A DNA stretch of 64,000 bases from Eopsaltria australis (taxonomy: Eukaryota; Chordata; Aves; Passeriformes; Petroicidae): the NCBI GenBank assembly GCA_034509425.1, contig JAVTVJ010001205.1, positions 62,001-126,000 of the forward strand, in the 5' to 3' direction. The translations under genes were made by a program, and so were the position numbers. Numbering within the stretch: position 1 is the first letter of the stretch; each line of letters starts with the position of its first letter. Positions 1 through 11,909 of this stretch are shown piece after piece. The notes beneath the pieces were generated by a model. That model was not told where the DNA came from, searched no databases, and worked only from the letters and a program-made list of their open reading frames with translations.

Positions 1-436
1 CCTGACACCCTGTCGGTCAGGATGTTGGTAGTAGTCCACTTAGAAGGTGGTTGCAGTCCTCTGGGAGTGATAGATGTGATTCTGTTGAAGCAGTGATCCT
101 GTGAAAGGTGTAGTTCTCCTCTGAAGGTCCAGTGGTGGTGTAGAAGGATCTGGTCTTCCTCTGGGAATCCAGTGGAAAAGCTGGCTTGTGATGTTTCAAA
201 TCCCAGTTTATATGCAGATCGGGATACATTGGTTCCTCCCCCTGGGCGGGGCATCTTACAATGGGATGATGGGCCATTAGCTGCAGTCGTTGGGGATGAG
301 CAAAGTAAAGTGCCCCACTTGGCTCTAACAGCTGGCCCATTAGAAAACGTTCTGCGGCCATCAGGAACACTGCCCCACCCGGCCCCAACATCCCATGAAG
401 ATGGTGATAGAATACATACCATTGTAACCTAAGACA
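1..436 (-). mobile_element. ERVL-type LTR, cut by the window edge
   Basis: Reverse complement of the 3' LTR at 60156-60781. In the minus sense it starts TGTCTTAGG at 436 and runs off the window at base 1, so the end of the LTR is missing. It shares the duplicated block containing the GTGGGGCA...TAATGGGCC motif seen in the other copy. No internal retroviral sequence follows at 437, so it may be a solo LTR. The target duplication cannot be tested because one end lies outside the window. Confidence 0.85.
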
Positions 437-469
437 ATATGACACTTCGGCCCTCTAAGATTGGGAGTG

Positions 470-775
470 CAGAGCCGGGCAGAGTGGTGCGACTGAGATA
501 CGGCAAACAGCCGCAGCCCCGGGGCTCACCTGGCACCGGAGCGCACCGGGGCTCCCCTCACGGCCGGGGCTCAGCCGGTGCCGGGGCTCACCGGAGCGCT
601 TCCCTCACAGCCGGGCCGAGGGCGCCGCCTGCCGGAGGCGGCGGGAGTGGCGGCCGGAGCTCGTCCCGGGCCAAGTTCGCCTCCGGGCCCAGCGGGGCTG
701 CCGGCAGCGGGCCGGGGCTGAGGGGACAACGCGGAGCGGCAGCGTAACCTCCCGGGCACACACGGGGCACGGAGA
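470..775. other. GC-rich, CpG-rich segment with degenerate short repeats
   Basis: About 300 bp of very GC- and CpG-rich DNA with imperfect repeats of a unit like CCGGGGCTCACC(G)GGAGCGC. It sits next to the LTR end at 436 and about 130 bp beyond the GRP polyadenylation signal. Open frames here are GC artefacts with no recognisable protein. It could be a CpG island of an unseen transcript or a GC-rich minisatellite. Confidence 0.5.
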
Positions 776-912
776 CTCCCAACAGAGCGGCTGAAAGTGC
801 AACACACGCCCTGACCTGGGGAAGTCAGCGGCCCTTGCTACTTGCTTTTGCACAGCCAATTTAATTGCTTAACTCAAATAAAAGCATAAACTCCGCCTTT
901 TTCTTGGTACTA

Positions 913-918
913 TTTATT
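913..918 (-). promoter_or_regulatory. Candidate GRP polyadenylation signal
   Basis: AATAAA on the minus strand, about 350 nt downstream of the GRP stop codon in exon 3. It is the first perfect hexamer I see after the stop. Position and strand fit; use is not demonstrated. Confidence 0.45.
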
Positions 919-1011
919 GCAAGTGTTGCAATATCATGTAGTTTCGAACTAAGAGATGAAAAAATTCAATAGGTAAGTCATATAATTAATTGGAAGACCC
1001 TTCTGTGACAA

Positions 1012-1050
1012 ATATATATATATATATTTATATATATGTATGTATGTATA
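1012..1050. repeat. AT/ATGT microsatellite
   Basis: Run of alternating TA followed by TATG units in AT-rich DNA downstream of GRP. Confidence 0.9.
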
Positions 1051-1268
1051 TCAAAGCCATTCAAATGAGAAAATGCAACCTTGAAAATGAAGTAGAGGAT
1101 TTAGTCCTTGCTGAACCATACAAGAATATGTGTATGTAAGTATTTTACACGAAGGAATTCTTGTGTAGAGAAAAGAGACCTTGTTGATTATCTGATACAA
1201 TCAAGTGCTTGTGAAATATAGTCTCTTACAGAAAGTATTCAATTTCTTCATGATTTAGTGACCTTCTT

Positions 1269-1322
1269 TCAGCTTGGGGTGCTCTCTTTCATAGTGACAA
1301 CTTGAAGCAGATAGTCCATCAT
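1269..1322 (-). pseudogene. GRP: GRP exon 3 coding part
   Basis: Open exon after acceptor TTATTAG, encoding MMDYLLQ...KESTPS and TGA (1269-1271). It has no lesion, but it lies downstream of the exon 2 frameshift and stop. Confidence 0.85.
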
Positions 1323-3607
1323 CTAATAAAAAAGAAACACATTATTTATAGACCAGTTCTGAAAAAAGTAATTCACTAAGTTAATAAACCTACTATAAGT
1401 TAATAAGCCTAATAGATAACTGCTCTGTGCATTCACATAACAAACATATTCCTAATAATCTTTCCGAAACAGACCCCATTTGTCTTGGTTAGTGTAATAA
1501 CCAACTGCCAAAGTAGGAGGAAAGTCATTCTCCCAAATAATGCTGTGTGCCACCTCATTTATAACCTGTCTCATTAGTGTGAAAAAGCCAAGTCATAGAA
1601 ACAATTTAAAGTTTATTTTTCAACTTACTTTTGCACTTAGTGAAACTTGTAGGAGAGATTTCCATTCCCTTTAACTGCATTAACTGTAATTCATTCACAG
1701 AATAAAGAGCAGGCAAGGTATTAACTGAAAACAAAATAACACAGATGCACCATCCTAAGCCAAACTCCAAGAAGTATTGTGCTCACCTCTTCCATTTTTT
1801 TTTTTTTTTACTCTTTGTGTGTTACAGCCATTTCCCTCCTCTGGGTGAGTCCTTTAGAAAGAATTCTTTTGTTCTTAAGAAATGTACAGCCCAGTGTGAG
1901 CATTAGTGGTGATGCACTAGATTTGGGCTAATAAGAAAGACCCTGAATTGAGTTACCTGAGGTACTTATCTGTATTTACTTCTAGCTTTGGGGTTTCCTG
2001 ATCTTAAATTTAAAACTCAAGCTTTAAATTAAATCAGCTAAATTTGAAAGCATCCATGAAACAAAGTTCCTGGAGTCTGTTCCCAGCACAGCCAGTCTTT
2101 GCTGTGTGCAGCAGGTGGGGCACAGGGCTGCAGCCACAGACTCCTCGTGGTTGGCATCTCTGTGAGTGCATGGGAATTGCAGCCCTCAGTGGGCACATGC
2201 TCCTGGGACAGCCATCCCAGCAGCTGGCAGCAGGGTTCATTATTTACCTTCTTTTGGACACATTTAGTACCTCAGTCCAACAGGCCACTGCACAGGGAAC
2301 AGTAACCCACTGCAAATCTGGTGTCTGGTTCCTCCTAGAAGTTTCTGTTCCAAACTCACACGAAATATGCCTGGAAAAGTATTTCATGCCAGGGACAAAT
2401 TTTCTGGATGTGCTGTGCCATCATCCTCAGCTTCCTGTACCTGGTAATCCTCTCCTGTGCAGGGACACCTTCCAGAGCTGTGGTACAGCAGTACCTTACC
2501 CCAAGGGGTTGTCTAATGACAACCTGAAACCCCTCACATCCTGACAAATCTACACAATTAACCCCCAAAGGCCAGTTATGCTCTTGTACCACTATGCACA
2601 ACTGTCACATTCTGTATATCAGAGTTCCACCTTTATAAATAAGGCCTCTTTTATTCAAAATGACTTTTAAATGAAAAATAATTCTCATTATTTAAATGTT
2701 TAGGAAACTATCACAGCCCTCAAAAGAGTAAAGCACGTTCCTTTTGATCTTCACGTTTTCTTCATCCAGAAGGAAGATCTCAAAAATACCTTAAATTTCA
2801 GGTGCTTTCTTGAAGCCAAGGGGAAAACAGGACATCATATCCTATCTAGACTGTATATCATCAGGTACTTGTGTCCAACAGCAGGAAAGTACAGCTACAG
2901 CTACTTTCATTAGAATTTACTTCAGGGTGGAGATAAAGAAACTGTTGAATGATGGAAATCAAAGGTTCTATGGCCAAATGAGGATCTGCAAGTTGTCCTC
3001 TATCTTAGTCACAGGAAAAACATGAACTTTTTTACTAATCCTTACAGAAATCTGGATGCTTAAGGCAATAATCTCATTATTCCATAAGGATGTTCGATGT
3101 CTGACCACAAAAATGTGGATGTTAATTTACGGTGAAAGTACACACATATGGATATGATTCAACTTACCAGAGGCAACTTCTAGCCTTCCTAAGTAGGATT
3201 TATTGACAGATACTTTTAGAAGTCAGAACATTTCCCTCTTTACATTAAATAATGGAATTTGTTAATTTAATTTGATTACAAAGCTGCACGCTGCAGAGCT
3301 GAAGATGGAATAAATAGTTTCTTTTTTAGATAGTATTAATAATCAGTTACTATGATGCATCACTATCATAAAGCCACTGCCAAAGGGAAACTTATGGGCC
3401 GCATTCATATCACTGGCGTGAGCAACTTAAATCATAGCTTAATTTAAAGGGTGAATTTTCACCCACATTCAAATAAAAGCCTAAGTATTCACTGATTTGA
3501 CTGCACCAGGATTTCAGGAGGGAAACCAGGCAGAAGTTAGCCTAGGAATATTAATGACATCATATTGCAGTAGAATATGGGAAGGAAAAAATCTTCCCAT
3601 TGATGTT
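1323..3607. other. GRP intron 2, distal part
   Basis: Intron sequence with no recognised gene or repeat. A 166-codon open frame at 2044-2544 shows no domain or homology I know and is probably chance. Confidence 0.6.
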
Positions 3608-5187
3608 TGTTGTGGTTTAGAGGTTTGGGGAATCGAAACTGGGCAGAAACACCAATTTGTAGTGGTTTTAATTCGCCTATTTGAGTTTCTGGCTAAACGC
3701 CAGCACACTTACCAAAATTACTTGATTTTTGTTGTGAGATAAGGATTAATAGTAAGTAAAGTAGGGTCACACTTTAAGGAATATAAAGAGAATTTGTTAA
3801 CAGAATTAAAACAGGAGTAATAATAATAATCAGGAATCAGAACAAAACCTTTAGAACACCTTTTTTTCCCCCCCACCCCTTCATTTCTTTCCCACTGACC
3901 ATACAAAAGACAACACTTTGACCTGTAGTTAAATTACCACCTCTGGAACAGTTCTTTTCTCAGTTTATGTAGGGAGAGAAGTTTTCTCTTGTTCTATCAT
4001 GTTGATTCTCCATAGGAAATACAGTTCCTATGAATGTCAGCCTCACAGCAAGCAACCACCTGGAGGAAAAGATTTGCTTGTTCTGGAAACCCTTCCCACT
4101 TCAGTAGCTTTCCCAGGGCTACTACAAATGGACATATGATGGTCGTGGAGGTACTCTTTTGAGGATGAACATTTCTATTACAGCGGCAACGAAATCCCCT
4201 TTTCTCCTTATTGGCAACACAAGTCTTCTATTATTCCCAGGGCAAGGAATTTTTACACAAGAGTCTTAGTCCACTGGCTGTAGCTAGAACATTACATCCC
4301 CCCTTTTTCACTCTTTTGGACCATTGTTCATATATTACAGGGTGTATTATAGCTGAGTTTATCAACATGCCTTCACAAGAAAAGTTTCAGCCCTAAGGTT
4401 TAAGGCACTCCTCATCTCCTCCTTCTCTGAATATAGGCTTTGCTACATTCATTAACTTGGAGTCTTTATGTTGTACCTGTTGTAAGTGTCTTCATTCTTT
4501 TTCTTTCTGTGTAGGGGAAAACGGATGTTTTCAAGTCCCATCCTGATATTGAAAGAATACAGTTAATTTGTCTTTCGGCCGGGCGATGGTCACATGACCT
4601 CTGCCCGCATTGTTCAAGTGTAGTATGTTCAGCGTTTGAGCTGAAGGAGAGGAGTTTGCGCCGTTCTCCATCCAAGCTGCTCCTCAGCTGCAGGGGGCTG
4701 GCGTGGCCGTGTCCAAATTGTAGGGGGCCGCCCGAGCTCTCTCTCGCGCTGAGCCGCACTGCGGAGCCAACCAGCGGGGCCGTGTCCGAGCTCTACAGCG
4801 CTGGCCCAAGCCCTCTCCCGCGCCAAACCGCGTCGCAGACCCGACTGGCAGGGCGAAGTCGACAAGGCTCCTTGACTTGGGGCAGCAGAATGAAGCCTCT
4901 CTCGGCTTGGCCGGCTTCCCCCTCCCCTCCCCCCTCTGTGCCATCTCAGCCCACTAGCCCAGGCCACATGCGTGGCCTGGGCAGACCTCACCAGATGGCG
5001 CAGAAGGGAGAGAAAGCGACGTCTTTCCTCAGCGAACCAGAAGTCTAAAAGAGGACTTCTCCAGGTTTTCTCCTGGTTTTATGAGTTCTGGAGGCGGAAA
5101 CTCTAATACCTCCTTTTGGGTACGTCATTTCCGGGTTGCCCTCCTTCTTTCTGTACCGGGAGTTTTGACTAAGGTTACCCCATGACA
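3608..5187 (-). mobile_element. Solo LTR, long (1.58 kb) ERVL-like family, copy A
   Basis: Inverted, diverged copy of 9173-10814. On the plus strand it begins TGTTGTGG and ends CCATGACA. Flanks ATGTT (3603-3607) and ATGTC (5188-5192) look like a decayed 5-bp target duplication. The minus orientation is chosen because the sister copy has its AATAAA near the end that corresponds to 3608. The core at 4620-4990 is CpG-rich. There is no internal retroviral sequence. It lies in GRP intron 2. Confidence 0.8.
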
Positions 5188-6046
5188 ATGTCTTTAAGGG
5201 GGTGTATTAATCTTTTTATTCTATTTCATTGTCACCCAAAAGAATTCTGCAGCTTTATCACCATGACTGTGTCTGAGGCATTATAAGCAAAGGAGTTTTC
5301 TTGTGGATTCTGTGATTTACATTAGACTCCAATTACTTTCTGTAAAACCTTAATGTTATCCTTCCCAGTGTATTTTATAGGATTTCCCAAAAGAATAGGG
5401 ATTAATCTGTTCCAAAGCCTTGTTATCTTGTGAAACAGTACTAGGAAGAACATTAACATGAGGGATGAGGAGGGGCAGCTTATCAGTAGCCCCAGACTCA
5501 TTTAGCAAACCCAGGAATGACCACAGCAGTAGCCAGCACAGTGGGCTGGAGAAAAGGCAAAGGAGACAGGGACAAAGCTGGGACCAGAGAAAATTCTGCA
5601 GCCCTGTGTCTTTACCCAGCTCAAGGCAGAACATCCTGAATGGTGATGGAGGGGGACAGTCAGTGTGATGTTGTTCCTCCTGCCCTCTCACACCTGTTTT
5701 TCACACTAGTTTGTCTTTGCTGGGCAGTATGTGCTGCTGCTGTGATCACCTAAGCATGAAGAAAAGAAAAGAATGGCCCAACCAAGCAGCTTAAAGGGAA
5801 CTCAGACACTAAAATCAGCTGAATGCATGCCGTGTTTATGTCCAGTAGCAAATGAAGTCATCAAAAATACAATTGGTGAGTGACAATCTGAAATCAAGAG
5901 CAGAGTTTTACTGTACTGAATGTCTAATACATGAGATGCGTTTCTGCTGCTTTTCTGGACAATCCACCAGTTAGAGGAAGCTGATATGTTACTGTAAATC
6001 AAAAATTGAACACATGGAGTATCTTTACAGGTTTTATCTTACTTAC
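5188..6046. other. GRP intron 2, proximal part
   Basis: No gene or repeat recognised. Ends at the exon 2 donor-like GTAAGT (minus strand, 6041-6046). Confidence 0.6.
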
Positions 6047-6295
6047 ATGTTTTCAACTGCTATTGTCATCTGTCTCCCAGGTGTTCCTGGTATACCAAGG
6101 AAGTTCTCCTTTTAAAAAGTGACCACTTTTATTTTCATTCCTTTCCAGCAGCCTTAGCAAATATTTTGAGATTTCTTCCCACTGTAGATACTCTTCCAGC
6201 TGCTTGATATTGTCAGGTAATGCTGAAAATGGTGTCGTTTTCTTCTTCAAAACCGTAAGGAAAATCTCCAGTGCTTTTTGCCCCCATTAAATGTC
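6047..6295 (-). pseudogene. GRP: GRP exon 2 with frameshift and stop
   Basis: Acceptor TTACAG is intact. The frame from exon 1 gives GHLMGAKSTGDFPY and then hits TGA at 6213-6215. The conserved propeptide (DNIKQLEEYLQWEEISKYLL) is readable only in another frame, which ends at TGA 6053-6055. Confidence 0.9.
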
Positions 6296-6383
6296 CTGTA
6301 ACAACAATTAAAGTAGCACAAAATTAACCAAAACGGGTAAAGATTTGATTGTTCAAACATCAGCAGGACTTTGCTACTGACAG

Positions 6384-6413
6384 ATGGAAGGGAAGGGAAG
6401 GGAAGGGAAAGGG
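6384..6413. repeat. GGGAA microsatellite
   Basis: Short run of GGGAA units in GRP intron 1 (6296-6695). Confidence 0.8.
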
Positions 6414-6679
6414 CTACATAATGTCGAGTTGAAGCACTACTGGGACTGAAGATTTTGTCAGTGTCACAAACAATTAATTTCTTCTGTCTCTTGTGTTACA
6501 TTGTCAGAGAAAACGTGGCTGAGAACGGGGCAGTGATAACCAAGCACTTTGCCTGGAGATAGAGAGAGGCGCTTGGTAAGATTTGCTGGAATAAAAGTGG
6601 ACGGAGAAGCTGTAGGTTTTAGCCTTACCCTGCCTCGACATGGGACGGAGGAACCGTGCGTTCCAGTGCCTCTGCAGGA

Positions 6680-7330
6680 GTTAAACCGCACTTACCCACA
6701 GCCCAGTGGCTGCCGCAGGGGTAGATTTTGGTGAGCGCGGGGGTCCCACCGGGCTGCAGGAGCGCCGCTCCGCCCTGCGCCGCCAGAAGCGCCAGCGCCG
6801 CGGGATGCCCGGCCCCCATCCTGCCCTGCTGCGGTGCTGCCGGTGCTGCTCCGAGCCGCGCTCCGCTGCGGCTGCGGCTGCGGCTGCGGCTGCGGCTCCG
6901 TGAAGGCTCCCAAACGCCAACGCCGCCGCCGCCGCCGCCGCCCCCCATTTATCCGGAGCCGGGCCCGGCGCGAGCGGAGCCCACGCGCCTGACGCCTCCT
7001 CACGGGCCGCTCCCGCCCCCCGGTGCCCGCGGGAGGAGTTGAGGCGGTGCCGGCCCCGGGCTGCCCTGGGCGAGGGGGCCGCTCTCTCTCTCGGTTACCT
7101 TCGCAACACGGCCGCGTCCCACAAGTTCGCGTTCACCCGCTCCGTTCATCGGGGGTCGGTGCTGAGGGCGGCACGGGGCACCTCGGGGCGGTGCTGCCGG
7201 CAGCGTCCGGCACCGGGAGCTCCTCAGTGGGCGGCAGCAGCCGCGGAGGGGACCCGGGAGCTGCAGGGGGCGAGGTCACCCCCGTCCTGCGGGACCGCAC
7301 CGTGCGGGCTTCGCTTTGGCTGCACTCAGG
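6680..7330 (-). promoter_or_regulatory. GRP CpG-island promoter region
   Basis: GC- and CpG-rich block covering GRP exon 1 and its upstream region. A TATA-like GGATAAATGG on the minus strand (6945-6954) lies about 130 bp upstream of the GRP ATG. It contains (GCGGCT)n at 6865-6896 and (CCG)n at 6921-6942. Long open frames here on both strands are low-complexity artefacts. Confidence 0.65.
6696..6819 (-). pseudogene. GRP: GRP exon 1 coding part
   Basis: ATG at 6819-6817. A short hydrophobic signal (PAALALLAAQGGA) precedes LLQPGG...ALTKIYP and GSHWAV. Donor GTAAGT follows, after one base of the Gly codon. The position before GSHW is Cys instead of Arg. Confidence 0.9.
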
Positions 7331-7978
7331 GCAAAGGGTCTCGTTGTCCCTCAAAGGAACAGAAAATCTTGTGCAAAGAGGTTATTTTAATTACCAGTGT
7401 GACCTAAATTTCCTGTCACAAGTGACAGTAAAGTGGACGCACATTTACAGGACTGTCTGCTTTCCTTGCACAGGGACCCTGTAAACTTTGCAGCACCCTG
7501 AGGCACCTGGAACTGGCCAATTTTGTAGTAAATGGATGAAAATAATTCCAGCCTGAAGAGAGTGCAGGGAAGAGATGGAGACAGTATATCCTTGGAAAGG
7601 CCCTGAAGTGGAACACTTAAAGTGGTTTCACTGGAGTGAAGGTGGGTGAGCAGTGATGGGAGATGAAGTCCTGATGTGCCATTTGTCACCCAGAACAGCA
7701 GAGACAGGATGAAGCCACGTGTAATGGGTGCAGTTTGTGTGATGATTTTGCTGTCTAGAGAACTATGGCAGGAGGTGGGATACACAGGGAGCAGAGCTGA
7801 CTGTAAGGAATCTGCCAGCTTCTCCAGCTAGCCCCACATGACTGGAACTGAACTATCCCTACTGGAAGCTCCCCTGGATGTGAATTAACATAATTTCCGA
7901 GCAAACTCTTGTACAATCCCTTTTGAAGTCAATTGTGTATCCTGTATTGAGCTAAATTGTCCCCTTGTTTAGTCACAG

Positions 7979-8440
7979 TGATAGTGTAGGGGTTAAAGTG
8001 ATTTTGGGGTTGGTGGTGATTTAGGTTGTGGGAATGATAGGCCTGGAGGTAGACCTTAGGTATTGTTCTGTTAGGAAAGTACCCATGGGAACTGCACCTG
8101 TGTGCTTCTCTGTGATGAATACTCGTGGCAAGATTAATGAAATGATTGAGTAGAAAATAGGAGTAAGAATAATAACTTACTTGCAACAATCCTGAGAAAT
8201 GTAAGGGGGTAGTCAGGGAGGGGGGCTGAAACCTATGGTTGAGTGAAAACAATGTATTCGATAGAGTGGTGTAGAATTAATGATTAACTGATGATTATAA
8301 GCTAGTTATAGTATAAATGTAACCATTTTTCGAACCCATGGTGGAGCTTGATTTGGGTCCGAAAGACCCCTGCTCCCAGGGCCCTTCTATTAAAGCACCC
8401 ATATAATCATTCCGTGATTATGTGTTTTCTTACGCTAACA
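7979..8440 (+). mobile_element. Solo LTR, ERV1-like (4-bp TSD), copy 1
   Basis: 462 bp, TG...CA ends, exact 4-bp target duplication ACAG (7975-7978 and 8441-8444). It is close in sequence to 58899-59364. A TATA-like element (TATAGTATAAATG, near 8304) and ATTAAA near 8389 support the plus orientation. No internal sequence. Confidence 0.88.
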
Positions 8441-9172
8441 ACAGTTTATTTAGTCTTCTTTTACTGATTAATGTGATTCATTCTTTTCTTTTGGTTATTA
8501 ATTATGCATTCCTGCTTAATTCACAATAGTATTCTCACACCTCAAGTTTCACTGTGCAGCCTGCAGTACAGCTACAGACATGTGCTCTGTGCCAAGTGAC
8601 AGCTGATCAAATAAAATATTGCCATCCAGGGAAACTTCTAATTGTTTGGAGCAATCAATGCAGGAAATTGAAAAATTCAGGAAACTGTCCGTTTTCAGAA
8701 AACAAAACCAAAACCAACCAAACATGAATTCTTACTCAGTTCCTTGTTGCCTAGTAATCCCAAATCTCTTTTACTGAAAACACCATGCAAACAAACCTTT
8801 CTCATATGCTGTATATGTACGTCTTTATTATTTATTTACTTGTTCATAAGGATTTATTCTAACTCTTAATTTATTACCCTTCTAAGAAAAATAATATCTT
8901 GACAATATAGGGAAATATTATTCTGCACCCCCACAACAGAAAAGGATCCAGGTACAACCAAAGGATGTTATGAACTGTGAGTGACTCAACTCACTCAAGA
9001 CAATCTTTCTCTTAAAGAAGAAGCCTGATAACATCAATTTGTTTTTGAACATCAAGAAATAGCTCTCTCTTTTAAAATACCCTTCCCCTTTTCATATATC
9101 CCATGGCAAAGCAAAATGTTGCTGTGCTCCATGGCAGGAAAACATTCATGGTTTTTAAATGCTATTACCACG
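8441..9172. other. Intergenic, nothing recognised
   Basis: AT-rich DNA between two solo LTRs, with no gene or repeat that I can name. Confidence 0.6.
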
Positions 9173-10814
9173 TGTCATGGAGTAATTGCTGTTAAAAATT
9201 CCCGGTGTAGAAGGAGGAGGCGGAGTCAGAAATGAGGTAGCCGGTATGACAAACTCCGCCTACATAAAACTCATAAAACCAGGAGACCACCTGAAGAAGC
9301 TCTTTTTGAGGCTTCCGGTTCACTGAGGAAAGACTTCACTCTCCCTCTCCACACCGGAGCTGGGTAAGGTCTCCCCAGGCCACATGGCCTGGGGCTGCCA
9401 ACCCACATGGCATGGGGAGGGGGAGGGGAGAGAGAGAAACCAAGCTGCTTCATCCTGCTGCCCCTGGCCAAGGAATTTCACCGGCTCTGTTTGTCTAGCC
9501 TGGGCCAGGCTGGTCCCCTCTCCGCAGCGCAGCCCAACGGGAAGAGGGTTTGGGGTCAGGCCCCATAGGCCCCGGGAGCACCCCACCCGGTTAGCTCCGC
9601 AGTGAACTCGGCACGAGAGAGAGAGGGAGCTCGGACCGGGCCCCTCCTGCGCAGCTCGGGCGCAGCTCCAGTTGGGTGGCTCCGCGCAGCCCGGTGCAGA
9701 AAGGAGGCTTGGACCAACTCCCTGCAGCACGGGCGCAGTCCCGCCGGGCCCCCACGACTAAAATGCAGCTTGGATGGGGGGGCAGCACAAACAGTATCCT
9801 TTCCTCCGGTTCAGGCATGAACTTATAACATTCAAACCATGCGGGCGAAAGCCACGTGACCATCGCCCAGCCAAAAACACAAATTAACTGTTCCTTTCTA
9901 ATATCAAAATGGGACTTTGGGGGCATTCATTTTTCCTCCCACACAGAAAGAGCACAGGAATGAAGGCACCTACAAAAAGTACAACATAGAGACTTTAAGT
10001 TAATGAATGTAACCAAGCTTATATTCAAAGAAGGAAGAGATGAGGAGTGCTTTAAGGCTGAAAATTCTTTTGTAAAAAACATGTTGATAAAGTTGGCTGT
10101 AATATACCCTGTAATATATGAATAATGGTCTAAAAGAGGTGAGAGAAAGGGAATGTAATGTTCTAGGTTGTAAGCAGTGGACTGAGACTTTTGTGTATAA
10201 GATTTATTTTTTTCCTTGCCCCAGGAAACAGTAGAAGAAGACTTGTGTTGCCGATGATGAAGTAAGGGGATGTTGTTGCCACTGTAATAGAAGCATTCAT
10301 TCTCAAAAGAAACACCTCAATGACCATCATATGTCCATTGGTAGTAGCCCTGGGAAAGCTACTGAAATGGGAAGGGGTCTGGAGAAGCAAATTTTTTTTT
10401 CCCTTCGGGGGGGAGGGTTGCTTGCTGGAAAGCTAATAACCATGGAAACTATGTTTCCTATGGGGGTCAACATGATAAAACAAAAGAAAGCTTCTCTCTC
10501 TACATAAATTAAGAAAACTGTTTTGTTCCAGAGGTGGTGGATTAACTACAAGTCGAAGTGTTACCTTTTGTATGGTCAGTAGGAAAGAAATGGAAAAGGT
10601 GGGGAGGGGAAAAGAGTGTTCTAAAGGGTTTGGTGTTGATGCCTGATTATTATTCCTATTTTAAGTCGGTTAATAAAATTCCTTTTTGTATTCCTTAAAG
10701 TATAAGCCTGCTTTGCCTACTATTAATCCTTATCTCACAACAAAATCAAATAATTTTGACTACAAAATTGATGTTTATACCTAGTTTCGATCCCCAAACC
10801 TCAAAACTGCAACA
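9173..10814 (+). mobile_element. Solo LTR, long (1.64 kb) ERVL-like family, copy B
   Basis: Starts TGTCATGG and ends CTGCAACA. The flanks CCACG (9168-9172) and CTACG (10815-10819) fit a 5-bp target duplication with one change. AATAAA at about 10672, 140 bp before the end, supports the plus orientation. A CATAAAACTCATAAAACC promoter-like motif lies near 9262 and a CpG-rich core at 9300-9780. It is an inverted copy of 3608-5187. Confidence 0.83.
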
Positions 10815-11260
10815 CTACGATAACACTCTTTAATCTGCTTCCTTTACATTTTAGACAAGCATAACTGTTCAATCAGTGACACAGATTTGCTGGCTATAAA
10901 AAGGGATAATATAAGAATGGTGTGCCTTTCATCATTTTCTTTGTAGGGATCCTGGTGTTAGACACAGCCAGGATGTATGTACAGAACAAACACTGGTGGA
11001 AGCCTATCTCCAATGTAATAACAGGCATGATCACTGAGGAATACTCTGTAAATGTTGAAGATGCTGAATAGACTAATCTCCAGCATTTTCAACCTGCACT
11101 CAGGGCAGATGTTCTGCAAATAACCTCAACATTGACTCAGTGCAGCAACAGTTCCCTGAAGAACTGAAGACATTTCTCAGAAAAGAGCTCCACAACTTCA
11201 CAGAGGCTGAATAATATTAAATAATAACATTTATTTAATAAGGCCCAGTGTAAGATAGTT
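10815..11260. other. Intergenic, nothing recognised
   Basis: Unique-looking DNA between two solo LTRs; no gene seen. Confidence 0.6.
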
Positions 11261-11909
11261 TGTTGGGGAAGATGAAATAGGAAAGCCTTATAAATATGAT
11301 TACCTAGCAAAAGATGCTGAGAATGTAGAAACTATAAGCGAGATTGAAATGAAGACAAGCTTTGAGATACCAAACCCCAGTTACTGAACAACTAGAAAAC
11401 AATGGCATGGCTGCCTGCAGGTAATCCCCCCTTTGATTAAACAATACCCTCTGCTTGCAGACAGGTCCAAGGGTCAAAGCAGACCCTACCAACTTGGCAG
11501 AGGGTCCAAAAAGCAGCTTTTAGAGTTTAAAATATAACACTGTATGGTAATGCAACAGTTCTCATAGGCTGTATGCAAATGTTATAAGATTTGTAGTTTG
11601 TTCTAGATTGGTTAATGAAAATTAGAATATTCAACACAGAAGATGATTTATTGTATTGTAAGCGACAAGCTCGCTCTCTTAACTCTCTCTTAACTGCTCT
11701 CTTAGACCTTCGCTCTCAACTCTCTTAGATCCTTGCTCTTAGCTCTTCTCTCCTCTCTTGCCTCTCTGACCTGCTCCGGGCTGCGTCTGGAAGCTCTCAG
11801 CAGGTCTCTCACACTAACGTTCTTTCACAATAAACCTCATGCTCTACAACCCGACTTCAGAGATCTCTCGTCTGTCCTGGCCGTCTGAAACCGACCCGCA
11901 AACTCCACA
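11261..11909 (+). mobile_element. Solo LTR, ERVK-like (6-bp TSD)
   Basis: 649 bp, starts TGTTGGGGAAG and ends AACTCCACA, with an exact 6-bp target duplication ATAGTT (11255-11260 and 11910-11915). AATAAA is near 11829. A CTCTTAACT/CTCTTAGAT pyrimidine-rich repeat occupies about 11670-11760. Confidence 0.9.

Larger units (their letters stand above)
1269..6819 (-). pseudogene. GRP: GRP (gastrin-releasing peptide precursor), decaying gene copy
   Basis: Preprohormone gene for gastrin-releasing peptide (bombesin family), a secreted amidated neuropeptide. Exon 1 (6696-6819) encodes a signal peptide and most of the mature peptide (LTKIYP...GSHWAV). Exon 2 (6047-6295) adds HLM and the C-terminal propeptide; exon 3 (1269-1322) encodes the last 17 residues and the stop. 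Lesions: the Arg before GSHW (the GRP-10 cleavage site) is Cys (CGC to TGC); the Gly-Lys-Lys amidation and cleavage signal after HLM reads Gly-Ala-Lys, apparently through two compensating 2-nt indels; a net frameshift near 6228-6236 brings TGA at 6213-6215; in the ancestral frame a conserved Trp is TGA at 6053-6055, followed by a 1-nt loss. Splice sites of intron 1 are intact. The lesion assignments compare with the remembered avian GRP family. Gene identity is near certain; pseudogene status is very likely unless the assembly is faulty. Confidence 0.9.

Noticed and set aside
439..859. Overlapping ORFs on both strands in the GC-rich block
   Set aside because: Low-complexity Pro/Gly/Arg translations caused by GC content.
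2044..2544. 166-codon open frame in the GRP intron
   Set aside because: No recognisable domain, no splice context, typical composition of chance ORFs.
6625..7042. Long ORFs rich in Arg-Ser, Pro-Gln or Ala repeats over the GRP promoter
   Set aside because: They are frames of (GCGGCT)n and (CCG)n repeats; only the GRP exon 1 frame is meaningful, from the ATG at 6819.
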